Shown here: one piece after another, positions 7,943-16,740 of the stretch
How positions within the stretch are numbered: position 1 is the first letter of the stretch
Layout: every line of letters starts with the position of its first letter
Origin: JAWWPG01 sp038254365
Lineage (GTDB): Bacteria > Actinomycetota > Actinomycetes > Propionibacteriales > Nocardioidaceae
Direction: 5' to 3'
Assembly: GCA_038254365.1 (NCBI GenBank)
Contig: JBBSGI010000019.1
Location: forward strand, 1-43,883
Length of the DNA stretch: 43,883 nt
Program-made: the position numbers and the translations under genes
Notes under the pieces: model-generated
What the model was told of the DNA's origin: nothing
The model's input: the letters and a program-made list of their open reading frames with translations, nothing else
Database searches by the model: none

Positions 7943-8617
7943 GTGCCGTCCGAGGTCAAGATCGCCGCAGAGTCCCGCACCGAGTTCGGCAAGGGCGCGG
8001 CCCGACGCATCCGGCGTGCCGACAAGGTGCCCGCCGTGCTGTACGGCCACGGGACCGACCCGATCCACATCACGCTGCCTGGCCATGACCTGATGCTCGC
8101 CCTGAAGACCGCCAATGCCTTGCTGTCCATCGAGTACGACGGCAAGCGCCAGCTGGCGCTGCCCAAACAAGTGCAGCGCGACCCGATCAAGGGCTTCATC
8201 GAGCACGCCGACCTGCTGATCGTGCGGAAGGGCGAGAAGGTCACCGTCGACGTAGCGGTCGTGCTGATCGGCGACGCCGCGCCCGACACCTTGGTCAACC
8301 TGGAGAACAACACGGTTGCTCTCGAGGCGGAGGCCACCCACATCCCGCAGTCGGTCGAGGTCACCATCGCCGGTCTGCCCGCAGGCACGCAGATCCACGC
8401 CCGGGACCTGGTGGTGCCTCCCGGCTCCGTCCTGGCCGTAGACGACGACCTGCTCATCGTCAACATCACCGCCCAGCAGTCGCAGGAGGCACTGGAGGCC
8501 GAGTTGGCCGAGGCCGAGGCTGACCTGGGCGTCGAGCGCGACGAGCCGGAGACCGAAGAAGACGCAGAAGAGGCTTCCGACTCCGATGACGGAGCCGGCG
8601 CCGACTCCGACGGCTGA
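7943..8617 (+). CDS. rplY: 50S ribosomal protein L25/general stress protein Ctc
   Basis: Binds 5S rRNA in the large subunit. The 224-residue protein is the long Ctc form. The N-terminal L25 domain (EFGKGAARRIRRADKVPAVLYG, about residues 12-33) is followed by the beta-barrel TL5/C-terminal domain (TVDVAVVLIGDAAP through VLAVDDDLLIVNI). An acidic tail of about 45 residues rich in Glu, Asp and Ala ends the protein. GTG 7943 is supported by AAGGAG just upstream. It precedes pth, its usual partner in actinobacteria and many other bacteria, and both serve translation. Confidence 0.95.
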   Translation: MPSEVKIAAESRTEFGKGAARRIRRADKVPAVLYGHGTDPIHITLPGHDLMLALKTANALLSIEYDGKRQLALPKQVQRDPIKGFIEHADLLIVRKGEKVTVDVAVVLIGDAAPDTLVNLENNTVALEAEATHIPQSVEVTIAGLPAGTQIHARDLVVPPGSVLAVDDDLLIVNITAQQSQEALEAELAEAEADLGVERDEPETEEDAEEASDSDDGAGADSDG

Positions 8618-8663
8618 CTCCGACGTGCTGGGCAGGCGCTTGCGGCGACGGTCGGAGGAGCCG

Positions 8664-9248
8664 GTGCCGAGCGACGTCTGGCTCGTCGCCGGCCTCGGCA
8701 ACCCCGGTCCGACCTATGCAGGAACCCGACACAACGTCGGCTACCTCGTCGTCGATGCGCTCCTGCGGCGATCGGACAGCACGCTTCGACCGCACAAGTC
8801 AGGGCGCGCCCTTGCCGCCGAGACGCGGCTGAACGGCCCGACCGGCGAACGCGCGGTGCTGATGCGTGGCCGTGGCCACATGAACGAGTCCGGTGGGCCG
8901 GTCGCGGCGGTCCTCGGGTACTACCGGGTTGCCCCGGACAAGCTGGTCGTCATCCACGACGAGCTCGACCTTCCGTACGGCGATCTGCGGGCGAAGTTCG
9001 GCGGAGGGGACAACGGTCACAACGGGCTCAGATCGATTCGGCAGTCCCTGGGCACCGGTGACTACTTCCGGGTCCGGTTCGGTATCGGGCGACCGCCGGG
9101 ACGTCAGGACAGCGCCGACTTCGTCCTGAGGCCCTTCTCGCCGGGCGAACGGCGTGAGCTCGATCTGCATGTGGAACGGGCCGCCGACTGCGTCGAGCTC
9201 TTGCTCCGCGCCGGACTCCAGGCCGCTCAGAACGCCTTCAACGCCTGA
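8664..9248 (+). CDS. pth: Peptidyl-tRNA hydrolase
   Basis: Releases tRNA from peptidyl-tRNAs that drop off the ribosome. The 194-residue protein shows the family residues in order: the Asn of GLGNPG, the catalytic His of TRHNVGY, the Asp of VIHDELDLPYG and the Asn of GHNGLRSI. GTG 8664 is preferred: GGAGG (8654-8658) precedes it and WLVAGLGNPG then falls at the very N-terminus, as in the family. In-frame starts at 8586 (ATG, inside rplY) and 8625 (GTG) would add 26 or 13 residues of low-complexity sequence. It is likely cotranscribed with rplY. Confidence 0.95.
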   Translation: MPSDVWLVAGLGNPGPTYAGTRHNVGYLVVDALLRRSDSTLRPHKSGRALAAETRLNGPTGERAVLMRGRGHMNESGGPVAAVLGYYRVAPDKLVVIHDELDLPYGDLRAKFGGGDNGHNGLRSIRQSLGTGDYFRVRFGIGRPPGRQDSADFVLRPFSPGERRELDLHVERAADCVELLLRAGLQAAQNAFNA

Positions 9249-9501
9249 AGTCAGGTTGGCAGCCCGGCAACGAATTGTTGTGTCCAATCCTTGATTTGCA
9301 ACTAAAAGCCCGGGTGGACGCCTCCAGGACATCTGTTATCGTTCGTCGCGTTGCTCTTTTCCTGACCATCTGGTCATTCCACGGCAAGGGCAGCTGGGGG
9401 TCCTTTGTACCTGCTTGATGGGGGAAGTGCCGCCGTGCGACGAAACCGCCGACAGCAACGGGCTGCCGGCGAGCAAGGCAATCAGGAGGGGAAATCTCGT
9501 C

Positions 9502-10147
9502 ATGAAGAAGCTCATCATCGGGGCCATGTCCGTCGTAGCGATCGGGGGCCTTTACGCCGGGCCGGCATCCGCCACTACGCCGAACGCCACCACGACCGAG
9601 TGCACGGGCACGCTCACCGGCACCTACGACCGCATCGTGGTGCCCGACGGGCGCCACCTGTAACTTGGACGGCGCAACCGTCACCGGCAGCGTCACGGTC
9701 GGCGCAGGAAGCTCGCTGTACACCATGGGTGCGACGATCGGCGGCAACGTCATGAGCCGTGACGCGGCGACCGTGCGACTCATCGACTCGGACCTGGGTC
9801 ACAACGTCATGATCACCGGCACCACCGGAGCCGTCCGGATCGGCAGCAAGGGTTGCAAGGTCGACCCGGCCGCCGCGCTCAACCTCAAGGTCAAGAAGAA
9901 CCTCGGCAACGTCGCCATTTGCGACATGTCCGTGGGGCGGAACCTCATGGTCAAGGGCAACGCGGGACGCACCGGCATCTTCCGAAACGTGGTGGGAAAC
10001 AACGTGATGCTCTACGGCAACACCGGCAGCGCCAACCGGGTGCGCGACAACAGCGTTACCCAGAACCTGCACTGCAAGGGCAACGCCCACAAGGTGATCT
10101 CCTCGGGTAACACCGCCAAGAAGATCATGGGGCAGTGCAAGGCCTGA
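9502..10147 (+). pseudogene. Secreted repeat (beta-helix-like) protein, broken by a frameshift
   Basis: ATG 9502 follows a strong AGGAGGGG. The first 25 residues form a signal peptide ending GLYAGPASA, followed by a mature start TTPNATTTECTGTLTG. The frame then hits a stop at 9661-9663. From 9665 another frame continues the same protein: GATVTGSVTVGAGSS and repeated units such as GNVM, GRNLMVKGNAG, GNNVMLYGNTG, ending at 10147. Removing one G from the GGG at 9649-9651 would join the halves as PDGATCNLDGATV. The repeats suggest a stacked right-handed beta-helix, possibly surface-located. It could be a real pseudogene or a base error. Function is unknown. Confidence 0.75.
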
Positions 10148-10189
10148 CAGCTACCCGCGCACGACTGTCGGCCCCAGGCCAACAGCGAT

Positions 10190-10228
10190 CCGCCCCCGGT
10201 ACGGCCCACGCCACGCCGGGGGCGGTTG
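10190..10228 (+). terminator. Stem-loop terminator after the secreted repeat protein
   Basis: CCGCCCCCGG (10190-10199) and CCGGGGGCGG (10216-10225) form a perfect 10-bp stem with a 16-nt loop, followed by TT. There is no long U tract, which is common in high-GC genomes. It lies 43 bp after the gene stop and before the next gene. Confidence 0.65.
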
Positions 10229-10304
10229 CACGTCGTCGCCGCCTCAGCTCGGCCAGGTCCCCGCTTGCTGCCTGGTCAACGGCTGGCGGCCCGCTCGTCA
10301 CCAT

Positions 10305-11120
10305 GTGGCAGAGTGGGTGCCCGTGCCCCACGAGGATCTCGACCTGCCGGCGCCGTCAGCCGACGTGCTTGCCGACGACCATCTACTCGCCGCCTGGGCC
10401 GCGACGGTGGCCGGGGAACGGCTCGAGCACCTGCGCGGAGGCGGCCTCGAAGGCCAGGCGTTGAAGGACGCCGGGGACCGCCTCGGCCACCTGATCCTGA
10501 TGCAGCTTCTCGGCACCTACCGTCGCGGTGACGCGGTCCTGAGCGAGGAGGGCAAGGACGACAAGGTGCGGCTGACCCGCAACCGGGTGTGGATCGTCGA
10601 CCCGCTCGACGGCACCCGGGAATACTCGGAGCCGCCACGCGACGACTGGGCCGTCCACGTCGCCCTCTGGCGCGATGGAGACCTGGCCGCCGGGGCAGTC
10701 GCCCAACCGGGGATGTCCACCACGTTCAGCACCGCCCATCCCCCCGTCGTACCAACCCGCACCGACGGGAAGCCGCGGATCGCGGTAAGCCGCACCCGAC
10801 CTCCGGCGTTCGTCGAGGTGCTTGCCGAGCAGATATCCGCAGAGCTGGTGCCGATGGGCTCGGCCGGCGCGAAGGTCATCTCCGTCGTTCGCGACGTCAG
10901 CGACATCTACGTCCACGCCGGGGGCCAGTACGAGTGGGACTCAGCGGCTCCCGTCGTGGTTGCCAGGGCCGCCGGGCTGCACACCAGCCGAGCCGACGGC
11001 GCGCCGCTCGCCTACAACCAGGACGACGTCTGGCTCCCCGACCTGCTGGTGTGCCGCCCCGAGCTCGCCGGGACCGTCAGCGACTTCGTCCGCGACTACT
11101 GGGCGGAGCACGGCAGCTGA
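10305..11120 (+). CDS. cysQ: 3'(2'),5'-bisphosphate nucleotidase / inositol-monophosphatase family (CysQ-like)
   Basis: A 271-residue Li-sensitive sugar/nucleotide phosphatase. The metal-binding motifs are present: the Glu pair in LSEEGKDD, WIVDPLDGTREYSE (DPLDGT motif) and, near the C-terminus, YEWDSAAPVVVARAAG, where Trp-Asp closes the site. CysQ hydrolyses the PAP or PAPS of sulfate assimilation, and mycobacterial relatives also take inositol phosphates, so the in vivo substrate is open. The start is uncertain: GTG codons at 10305, 10317 and 10323 are all in frame and none has a good ribosome site. It ends 43 bp before mfd, likely in one transcript. Confidence 0.85.
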   Translation: MAEWVPVPHEDLDLPAPSADVLADDHLLAAWAATVAGERLEHLRGGGLEGQALKDAGDRLGHLILMQLLGTYRRGDAVLSEEGKDDKVRLTRNRVWIVDPLDGTREYSEPPRDDWAVHVALWRDGDLAAGAVAQPGMSTTFSTAHPPVVPTRTDGKPRIAVSRTRPPAFVEVLAEQISAELVPMGSAGAKVISVVRDVSDIYVHAGGQYEWDSAAPVVVARAAGLHTSRADGAPLAYNQDDVWLPDLLVCRPELAGTVSDFVRDYWAEHGS

Positions 11121-11163
11121 CGGCTCTGCCGAGCCCCGCGCCGATGATGATGCAGCCTCGACC

Positions 11164-14100
11164 ATGACCCTTCGTGCCCTGGTCCCCGTCGTGGCGGCCG
11201 AGCCTTCGTTCGCGCAGGCGTTGAGTCGGCTCGGTCGAGCCGACTCCTCGACGCTCGACCTGACGACCCCGGCGGCCCTACGGCCGTTCATCGTCGCCGC
11301 GCTCGCGGCGGATGCTGGGGATCAGGCGCCCCCCACGGTGCTGGTCGTCACCGCGACGGCGCGCGAGGCCGAGGAGATCGTCGAGGCCGCGCGGTGCCTG
11401 CTGGACGACAGCTCGGTCGTCGAGTTCCCCCCCTGGGAGACGCTTCCCCACGAGCGGCTCTCGCCACGCTCGGACACCGTCGGTAGGCGGCTGGCGGTGC
11501 TTCGCCGGCTGGTCCATCCCGACGACCCCGGATCGGGACCTGGCCCGCTGCGCGTCATCGTCGCCCCGGTCCGCTCCGTCCTACAGCCGCAGGTCAAGGG
11601 CCTGGGTGACCTCGCACCGGTGGCTCTGCGCGAGGGTGACACCGTCGACCTGGAGAACGTCGTACGACGCCTGGCGGCGGCGGCCTACCACCGGGTCGAC
11701 CTGGTCGAGCGCCGGGGTGAGTTCGCGGTGCGCGGGGGGATCGTCGACATCTTCCCCCCCACGCTCGAGCATCCCCTACGGGTCGAGTTCTGGGGTGACA
11801 CGGTCGAGGACATCAGGACGTTCGCCATTGCGGACCAACGCTCCCTGGACCAGGCTCCGGACGGCTTGTGGGCACCGCCGTGCCGTGAGCTGCTGCTGAC
11901 CGATGACGTACGAGCGAGGGCGGCCCAGCTGGCCGAGCAGCATCCCGAGCTACGCGAGATGCTCGACAAGATGGCTCTGGGCCACGCCGTCGAGGGGATG
12001 GAGTCGCTAGCCCCCGCGCTGGTGGACGAGATGGAGATGCTCGTCGACCTGCTGCCCCGGCGCTCGCTCGTGCTGGTGTGTGACCCCGAGCGGGTGCGCT
12101 CGCGTTCGCACGACCTGGTGGCCACCAGCCAGGAGTTTCTGCAGGCGTCCTGGGCTGCGGCCGCCGGCGGCGGACGGGCCCCGGTCGACCTCGGCGCGGC
12201 GGCGTACCGCTCGCTGGGCGACGTCCGGACGCACTCCGTCGCCGCCGGGCTCAGCTGGTGGTCGGTGTCGCCGTTCGGGCTCGACCCGGAGTCCCCCGCG
12301 CTCGCCGCCGCTCCGGTGGTTCGCACGGATACCGGTGAGATCGTGTCGGTGGACGTCGACACGGCAAGCACCGTCGAGACCCTCGCGTTCGAGGTTCGTG
12401 CCGCGGAGGCCTACCGGGGTGACACCGAGCGGGCCGCGGGCGACATCGCCCGCTTCCTCAGCGAGGCGATGTCCGTGGTCCTCGTCACGGAGGGCCACGG
12501 GCCGGGGGAGCGCCTGGTCGAGGTGCTCCGTGACCACGACATCGCGGCCAGGTTCGTCTCCGACCTGTCCTTCCCTCTGCAGACGGGCGTCGTTGACGTC
12601 GTGCAAGGCAACCTCCGGCACGGATTCGTGGCACCGGGCAGCGCCCTCGTCGTCCTCACCGGCGCCGACCTGACCAGCCAGCGGCCGCTGCCGCGCGATG
12701 CCACCAGGATGCCGTCGCGCCGTCGGCGACAGGTCGACCCGCTGCAGCTCACGCCCGGCGACTACGTCGTCCACGAGCAGCACGGCGTCGGCCGCTACGT
12801 CGAGATGATCCAGCGCACGGTGGCCGGGGCCACCCGCGAGTACCTGGTAATCGAGTACGGCGCCTCCAAGCGCGGGCACCCGCCGGACAAGCTGTTCGTG
12901 CCGACCGACGCGCTCGACCAGGTCACCCGCTACGTGGGCGGCGAGCAGCCCACGCTGGACCGCCTCGGTGGGTCGGACTGGGGCCGCCGGAAGGGCCGGG
13001 CCCGTAAGGCGGTGCGGCTGATCGCCGCCGAGCTGATCAAGCTGTACGCCGCTCGGCAGGCGACCAGGGGACATGCCTTCTCGCCCGACACGCCCTGGCA
13101 GCGTGAGCTCGAGGACGCCTTCCCGTACGTCGAGACGCCCGACCAGCTGGCCAGCGTAGAGGAGGTCAAGCGGGACATGGAGCTGTCGGTCCCGATGGAC
13201 CGGCTGATCTGTGGCGACGTGGGCTACGGCAAGACCGAGATCGCCGTCCGGGCCGCGTTCAAGGCGGTCCAGGACGGCAAGCAGGTGGCGGTGCTGGTGC
13301 CCACGACGCTGCTCGTGCAGCAGCACCAGCAGACCTTCACCGAGCGCTTCTCGGGGTTCCCGGTCAACGTGCGTTCGCTCAGCCGGTTCCAAAGCGACGC
13401 CGAGGTCAGCGAGGTTGTCGCGGGGCTGCGCGAGGGCACGGTCGACGTCGTCATCGGCACCCACCGGTTGTTCAACCCGGAGGTCAAGCTCAAGGACCTC
13501 GGTCTGGTGGTGGTCGACGAGGAGCAGCGCTTCGGTGTCGAGCACAAGGAGGCCCTCAAACAGATGCGCACCGCCGTCGACGTGCTCAGCATGTCGGCCA
13601 CCCCGATCCCGCGGACGCTCGAGATGGCGGTGACCGGCATCCGGGAGATGTCCACGATCACCACCCCGCCCGAGGAGCGCCATCCGGTGCTCACCTTCGT
13701 CGGCCCGCAGGACGCGGGCCAGGTAGTGGCCGCGGTCCGCCGTGAGCTGCTCCGGGAGGGGCAGGTCTTCTACATCCACAACCGGGTCCAGAGCATCGAC
13801 AAGGCCGCCAAGAGGCTGAGCGAGCTGGTTCCCGAGGCGCGGGTCACCGTCGCGCACGGACAACAGCAAGAGCACCAGCTCGAGCAGGTCATGCTCGACT
13901 TCTGGGAGCGCAAGTACGACGTGTTGGTGTGCACGACGATCGTCGAGTCCGGGCTGGACATCGCCAACGCCAACACCCTCGTCATCGAGCGGGCCGACCT
14001 GCTCGGCCTTTCCCAGCTGCACCAGCTGCGCGGCCGGGTCGGTCGCGGCGGTGAGCGGGCCTATGCCTACTTCCTCTACCCGCCCGAGAAGCCGCTCACC

Positions 14101-14814
14101 GAGACCGCCCACGAGCGGCTGGCGACGATCGCCCAGCATGCCGATCTCGGCGCCGGCATGGCGGTGGCGATGAAGGACCTGGAGATCCGCGGCGCCGGCA
14201 ACCTGCTCGGCGGCGAGCAGTCGGGCCACATCGCCGACGTCGGCTTCGACTTGTACGTGCGGTTGGTGGGCGAAGCGGTGGCCGAGTTCCGCGGCGACGC
14301 CCCGGTCGACGAGCCCGAGGTCAAGATCGAGCTGCCGGTCGACGCCCATCTGCCGCATGAGTACGTGCCCAGCGAGCGGCTGCGTCTGGAGATGTACCGA
14401 CGACTCGCGGAGGTGAAGTCCGGCGACGAGGTGGCCGGGCTGCGCTCGGAGCTGCTGGACCGGTACGGCGCCCTGCCGCCCGTCGTCGAGAACCTGCTGG
14501 CGGTGGCGCTCCTGCGGGTCAAGGCCAAGCAGGCGAGGGTTACCGACATCAACGTACAGGGCGCCTACGTGCGCTTCGCCCCGGTGGACCTCGCCGACTC
14601 CACCCGGGTCCGGCTCGAGCGCCTCTACCCCAAGAGCGTGGTCAAGCCCGCTTTGCGCAGCGTGCTGGTGGCCAGGCCGAGGACCGCCGTGGTCGGGGGC
14701 GAGGCGGTGCGCGACGTCGCCGTACTAGATTGGGCAGGTCGCGTGATCGAGGACATCTGCGTCTCGCCGACGACACCGCCAGCCTCCCCGGCATCGCAAG
14801 GAGCACAGCAGTGA
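11164..14814 (+). CDS. mfd: Transcription-repair coupling factor
   Basis: An ATP-driven translocase that pushes stalled RNA polymerase off DNA and recruits UvrA. It has 1216 residues, full length. Domains in order: UvrB-homology region (about 1-350, with FPPWETLPHERLSP), a RNAP-interaction CarD-like domain (about 525-600, GDYVVHEQHGVGRY), helicase lobe 1 with Walker A GDVGYGKTE (about 684) and DEEQRFG (about 784), SATPIPRT (about 811), lobe 2 ending HQLRGRVGRGGERAYAY (about 953), and the C-terminal regulatory domain. ATG 11164 opens the UvrB-like fold directly. The stop overlaps the next start by 4 bases (GTGA). Confidence 0.97.
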   Translation: MTLRALVPVVAAEPSFAQALSRLGRADSSTLDLTTPAALRPFIVAALAADAGDQAPPTVLVVTATAREAEEIVEAARCLLDDSSVVEFPPWETLPHERLSPRSDTVGRRLAVLRRLVHPDDPGSGPGPLRVIVAPVRSVLQPQVKGLGDLAPVALREGDTVDLENVVRRLAAAAYHRVDLVERRGEFAVRGGIVDIFPPTLEHPLRVEFWGDTVEDIRTFAIADQRSLDQAPDGLWAPPCRELLLTDDVRARAAQLAEQHPELREMLDKMALGHAVEGMESLAPALVDEMEMLVDLLPRRSLVLVCDPERVRSRSHDLVATSQEFLQASWAAAAGGGRAPVDLGAAAYRSLGDVRTHSVAAGLSWWSVSPFGLDPESPALAAAPVVRTDTGEIVSVDVDTASTVETLAFEVRAAEAYRGDTERAAGDIARFLSEAMSVVLVTEGHGPGERLVEVLRDHDIAARFVSDLSFPLQTGVVDVVQGNLRHGFVAPGSALVVLTGADLTSQRPLPRDATRMPSRRRRQVDPLQLTPGDYVVHEQHGVGRYVEMIQRTVAGATREYLVIEYGASKRGHPPDKLFVPTDALDQVTRYVGGEQPTLDRLGGSDWGRRKGRARKAVRLIAAELIKLYAARQATRGHAFSPDTPWQRELEDAFPYVETPDQLASVEEVKRDMELSVPMDRLICGDVGYGKTEIAVRAAFKAVQDGKQVAVLVPTTLLVQQHQQTFTERFSGFPVNVRSLSRFQSDAEVSEVVAGLREGTVDVVIGTHRLFNPEVKLKDLGLVVVDEEQRFGVEHKEALKQMRTAVDVLSMSATPIPRTLEMAVTGIREMSTITTPPEERHPVLTFVGPQDAGQVVAAVRRELLREGQVFYIHNRVQSIDKAAKRLSELVPEARVTVAHGQQQEHQLEQVMLDFWERKYDVLVCTTIVESGLDIANANTLVIERADLLGLSQLHQLRGRVGRGGERAYAYFLYPPEKPLTETAHERLATIAQHADLGAGMAVAMKDLEIRGAGNLLGGEQSGHIADVGFDLYVRLVGEAVAEFRGDAPVDEPEVKIELPVDAHLPHEYVPSERLRLEMYRRLAEVKSGDEVAGLRSELLDRYGALPPVVENLLAVALLRVKAKQARVTDINVQGAYVRFAPVDLADSTRVRLERLYPKSVVKPALRSVLVARPRTAVVGGEAVRDVAVLDWAGRVIEDICVSPTTPPASPASQGAQQ

Positions 14815-15506
14815 GTGCACGGACCAGAAGGAGCGGGCTCGCCGCCCTGGCCTGCGTGGGTGCGATCCTCGCATCCGGGTGCACCTTCCACCCGGGGCAG
14901 GCCGCCGTGGTCAACGGCAGCAACATCAGCCAGAGCTCGGTCGACGATCTGGTGCAGGCGGGCTGCGTGCTGAGCAAGCTGTTTCGGCAGCAGGGCGGCG
15001 GTCAGGCACCGGACACGTCAACCGCCAGCCTGCGCGGTTTCTTTACCGAGAACTTGATCCTGTTCAAGGTCGTCGACAAGGCGGCCGCCGAGATGCATCT
15101 CACGGTGAGCCCGGCGACCATCGCGAAACTGACCGAGCGGCAACACCTTCCGGCCGGACTCTCATCCTCGGAGCGATCGCTGCTGTCGACGTTCTTCACC
15201 GAGTCAGCCCGTTACGAGCTCCAGCGGGCGGTCATCGGAGCGCACCTGAAGGATCCGTCGGTGACGAACGCCGACGCGGTCGGGCAGTCCGACGTAGCCG
15301 CGTCCCGCGAGTTCGTGACCCAATACACGATCAAGCAGGACATCACGGTGAACCCGGCCATGGGCACGTGGTCCAAGGGTCAGCTGATCGATACCGACGG
15401 GTCGCTGTCGGCCGCCCAGTCGGCGCCCGCCCGGCGATGGCTGTCGCTGCGCGCTGACAATACCCAGAGTGTGGCGGGCCTCCCTCCGAACCAGGTGTGC
15501 GGCTGA
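14811..15506 (+). CDS. Lipoprotein with SurA-like N-terminal region
   Basis: A 231-residue secreted lipoprotein. The signal peptide carries a clear lipobox, LASGC (residues 20-24), so Cys24 would be lipidated on the outer face of the membrane. The segment AAVVNGSNISQSSVDDLVQAGC resembles the N-terminal chaperone part of SurA/PrsA-type foldases, but no peptidyl-prolyl isomerase domain is visible. The GTG at 14811 overlaps the mfd stop and is preceded by AAGGAG. Its position between mfd and mazG is a pattern I recall from actinobacteria. It probably acts in folding exported proteins; that is an inference. Confidence 0.82.
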   Translation: MSARTRRSGLAALACVGAILASGCTFHPGQAAVVNGSNISQSSVDDLVQAGCVLSKLFRQQGGGQAPDTSTASLRGFFTENLILFKVVDKAAAEMHLTVSPATIAKLTERQHLPAGLSSSERSLLSTFFTESARYELQRAVIGAHLKDPSVTNADAVGQSDVAASREFVTQYTIKQDITVNPAMGTWSKGQLIDTDGSLSAAQSAPARRWLSLRADNTQSVAGLPPNQVCG

Positions 15507-16537
15507 GCGGGGATCCAGCCCGTCGAGACGGTCGGCTCGCGGTCATCCTCACGTCACCGCGGTTGCCGGCGGGCTTGTTGACTCCGGTTGCCTGGCGTGC
15601 CGTCGGGGACGCCGACCTGGTCGCCTGCGCTGACGCCGGCACCCCACTCGCGGCAGCCCTGACCGCCGCCCGCGTCCCGGTGGCCGCGCTTCCCCAGTCC
15701 ACGGCACGGTCCCTGCTGACCCTCGCGGAGAGCCAGGGCGTCGTCTGGCTGGCCGCTGACGACGGCGACGAGGTGCTCACGACGCAGCTCGCGAGTCTCG
15801 TCGTACGACGGTCGCAGGGGTCAGCCGCAGGCCCAGAGGTGGAGATCATCGTGGGGTCGTTCGACCCTGAGGGGGCCCGGCTGCTCGACGCAGTGACCGT
15901 GATGGACACCCTGCGGCGCGAGTGTCCGTGGGACCGGCGGCAGACTCACGCGTCCCTGGTCCGGTACCTGGTGGAGGAGACCTACGAGGTCATCGAAGTC
16001 ATCGACTCGATGAGGCCCGGGGAGGGGAGCCGCCACCACACGCAGCGGAGCCTCCGCGAGGAGCTCGGTGACCTGCTGCTGCAGGTGTTGTTCCACGCCC
16101 GGCTGGCCGCCGAACACGCGGAGGAGCCGTTCACGATCGATGATGTCGCGGCGAACCTGGTCGAGAAGCTGGTCCGCCGCCACCCACACGTGTTCGCCGA
16201 CATGCAGGTGAGCGGGGCCGACGAGGTGGCCACCAACTGGGAAGAGATCAAGCGGGTAGAGAAGGGGCGGCAGTCCGCACTCGACGGCATCCCGGCTGGG
16301 CTGCCGGCGCTGAGCCTGGCCGACAGCGTGATCGGCCGCGTCGTGCGGGCCGATGGTTCGCTGAGCGTGCCAATTCCGGAGGGCGAGCCGGCGTACACCG
16401 AGGAGACGTTGGGTGAGGTGCTGTTCGCGCTGGTGGCGGCCGCCCGGGCCGCGGGCCTCGACGCTGAGCAGGCGTTACGGGCCAAGGTGCGCCGCGAGAT
16501 CGCCGCGGTGCGCGCAGCCGAGTCTCGCCCCGACTGA
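15497..16537 (+). CDS. mazG: Nucleoside triphosphate pyrophosphohydrolase MazG
   Basis: Hydrolyses (d)NTPs to NMP and pyrophosphate, cleaning the nucleotide pool and affecting (p)ppGpp levels in some species. The 346-residue protein has a degenerate N-terminal region (about 1-115) and then a single MazG domain beginning CPWDRRQTHASLVRYLVEET. The metal-binding EExxE-type helices follow at EETYEVIEVID and REELGDLLLQVLFHARLA, ending near WEEIKRVEKG. The GTG start lies inside the lipoprotein gene (10-bp overlap), so expression is coupled. Codon 327 (16475-16477) is TTA, the only in-frame TTA I found in this window. Confidence 0.93.
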   Translation: MRLSGDPARRDGRLAVILTSPRLPAGLLTPVAWRAVGDADLVACADAGTPLAAALTAARVPVAALPQSTARSLLTLAESQGVVWLAADDGDEVLTTQLASLVVRRSQGSAAGPEVEIIVGSFDPEGARLLDAVTVMDTLRRECPWDRRQTHASLVRYLVEETYEVIEVIDSMRPGEGSRHHTQRSLREELGDLLLQVLFHARLAAEHAEEPFTIDDVAANLVEKLVRRHPHVFADMQVSGADEVATNWEEIKRVEKGRQSALDGIPAGLPALSLADSVIGRVVRADGSLSVPIPEGEPAYTEETLGEVLFALVAAARAAGLDAEQALRAKVRREIAAVRAAESRPD

Positions 16538-16576
16538 GCTGGCAGCCTCCGGCTCGGGTTGCTCCCCCCGCCACTC

Positions 16577-16640
16577 TGCGAATTGCGGGAAGATGGCTGG
16601 ATTCCAGGCGCCCGATTCAACCAGTTGCCCGCAGTTCGCG
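16577..16640. repeat. Inverted-repeat element, copy B (3' of mazG)
   Basis: The left arm TGCGAATTGCGGGAA (16577-16591) pairs with the right arm TTGCCCGCAGTTCGCG (16625-16640); 11 of 12 core positions match. The arms share GCGAA..TGCGGG with copy A at 7584-7642, and both sit 20-40 bp after a plus-strand stop codon. The interior is not similar between the copies as far as I can see, which argues for a shared terminal repeat rather than a recent duplication. Confidence 0.6.
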
Positions 16641-16740
16641 GGGGATAGATGGTCCCGCCGGGAGTAGCGTGCCGAACCGACGAACGAGCGCACCCCTGGT
16701 TAGGCTGACCGGGGCACCCCACACGGGCAAGGAGCAGGCA

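Noticed and set aside
12007..14358. A 783-residue minus-strand frame inside mfd
   Set aside because: It is antisense to strong helicase motifs and shows no domain of its own.
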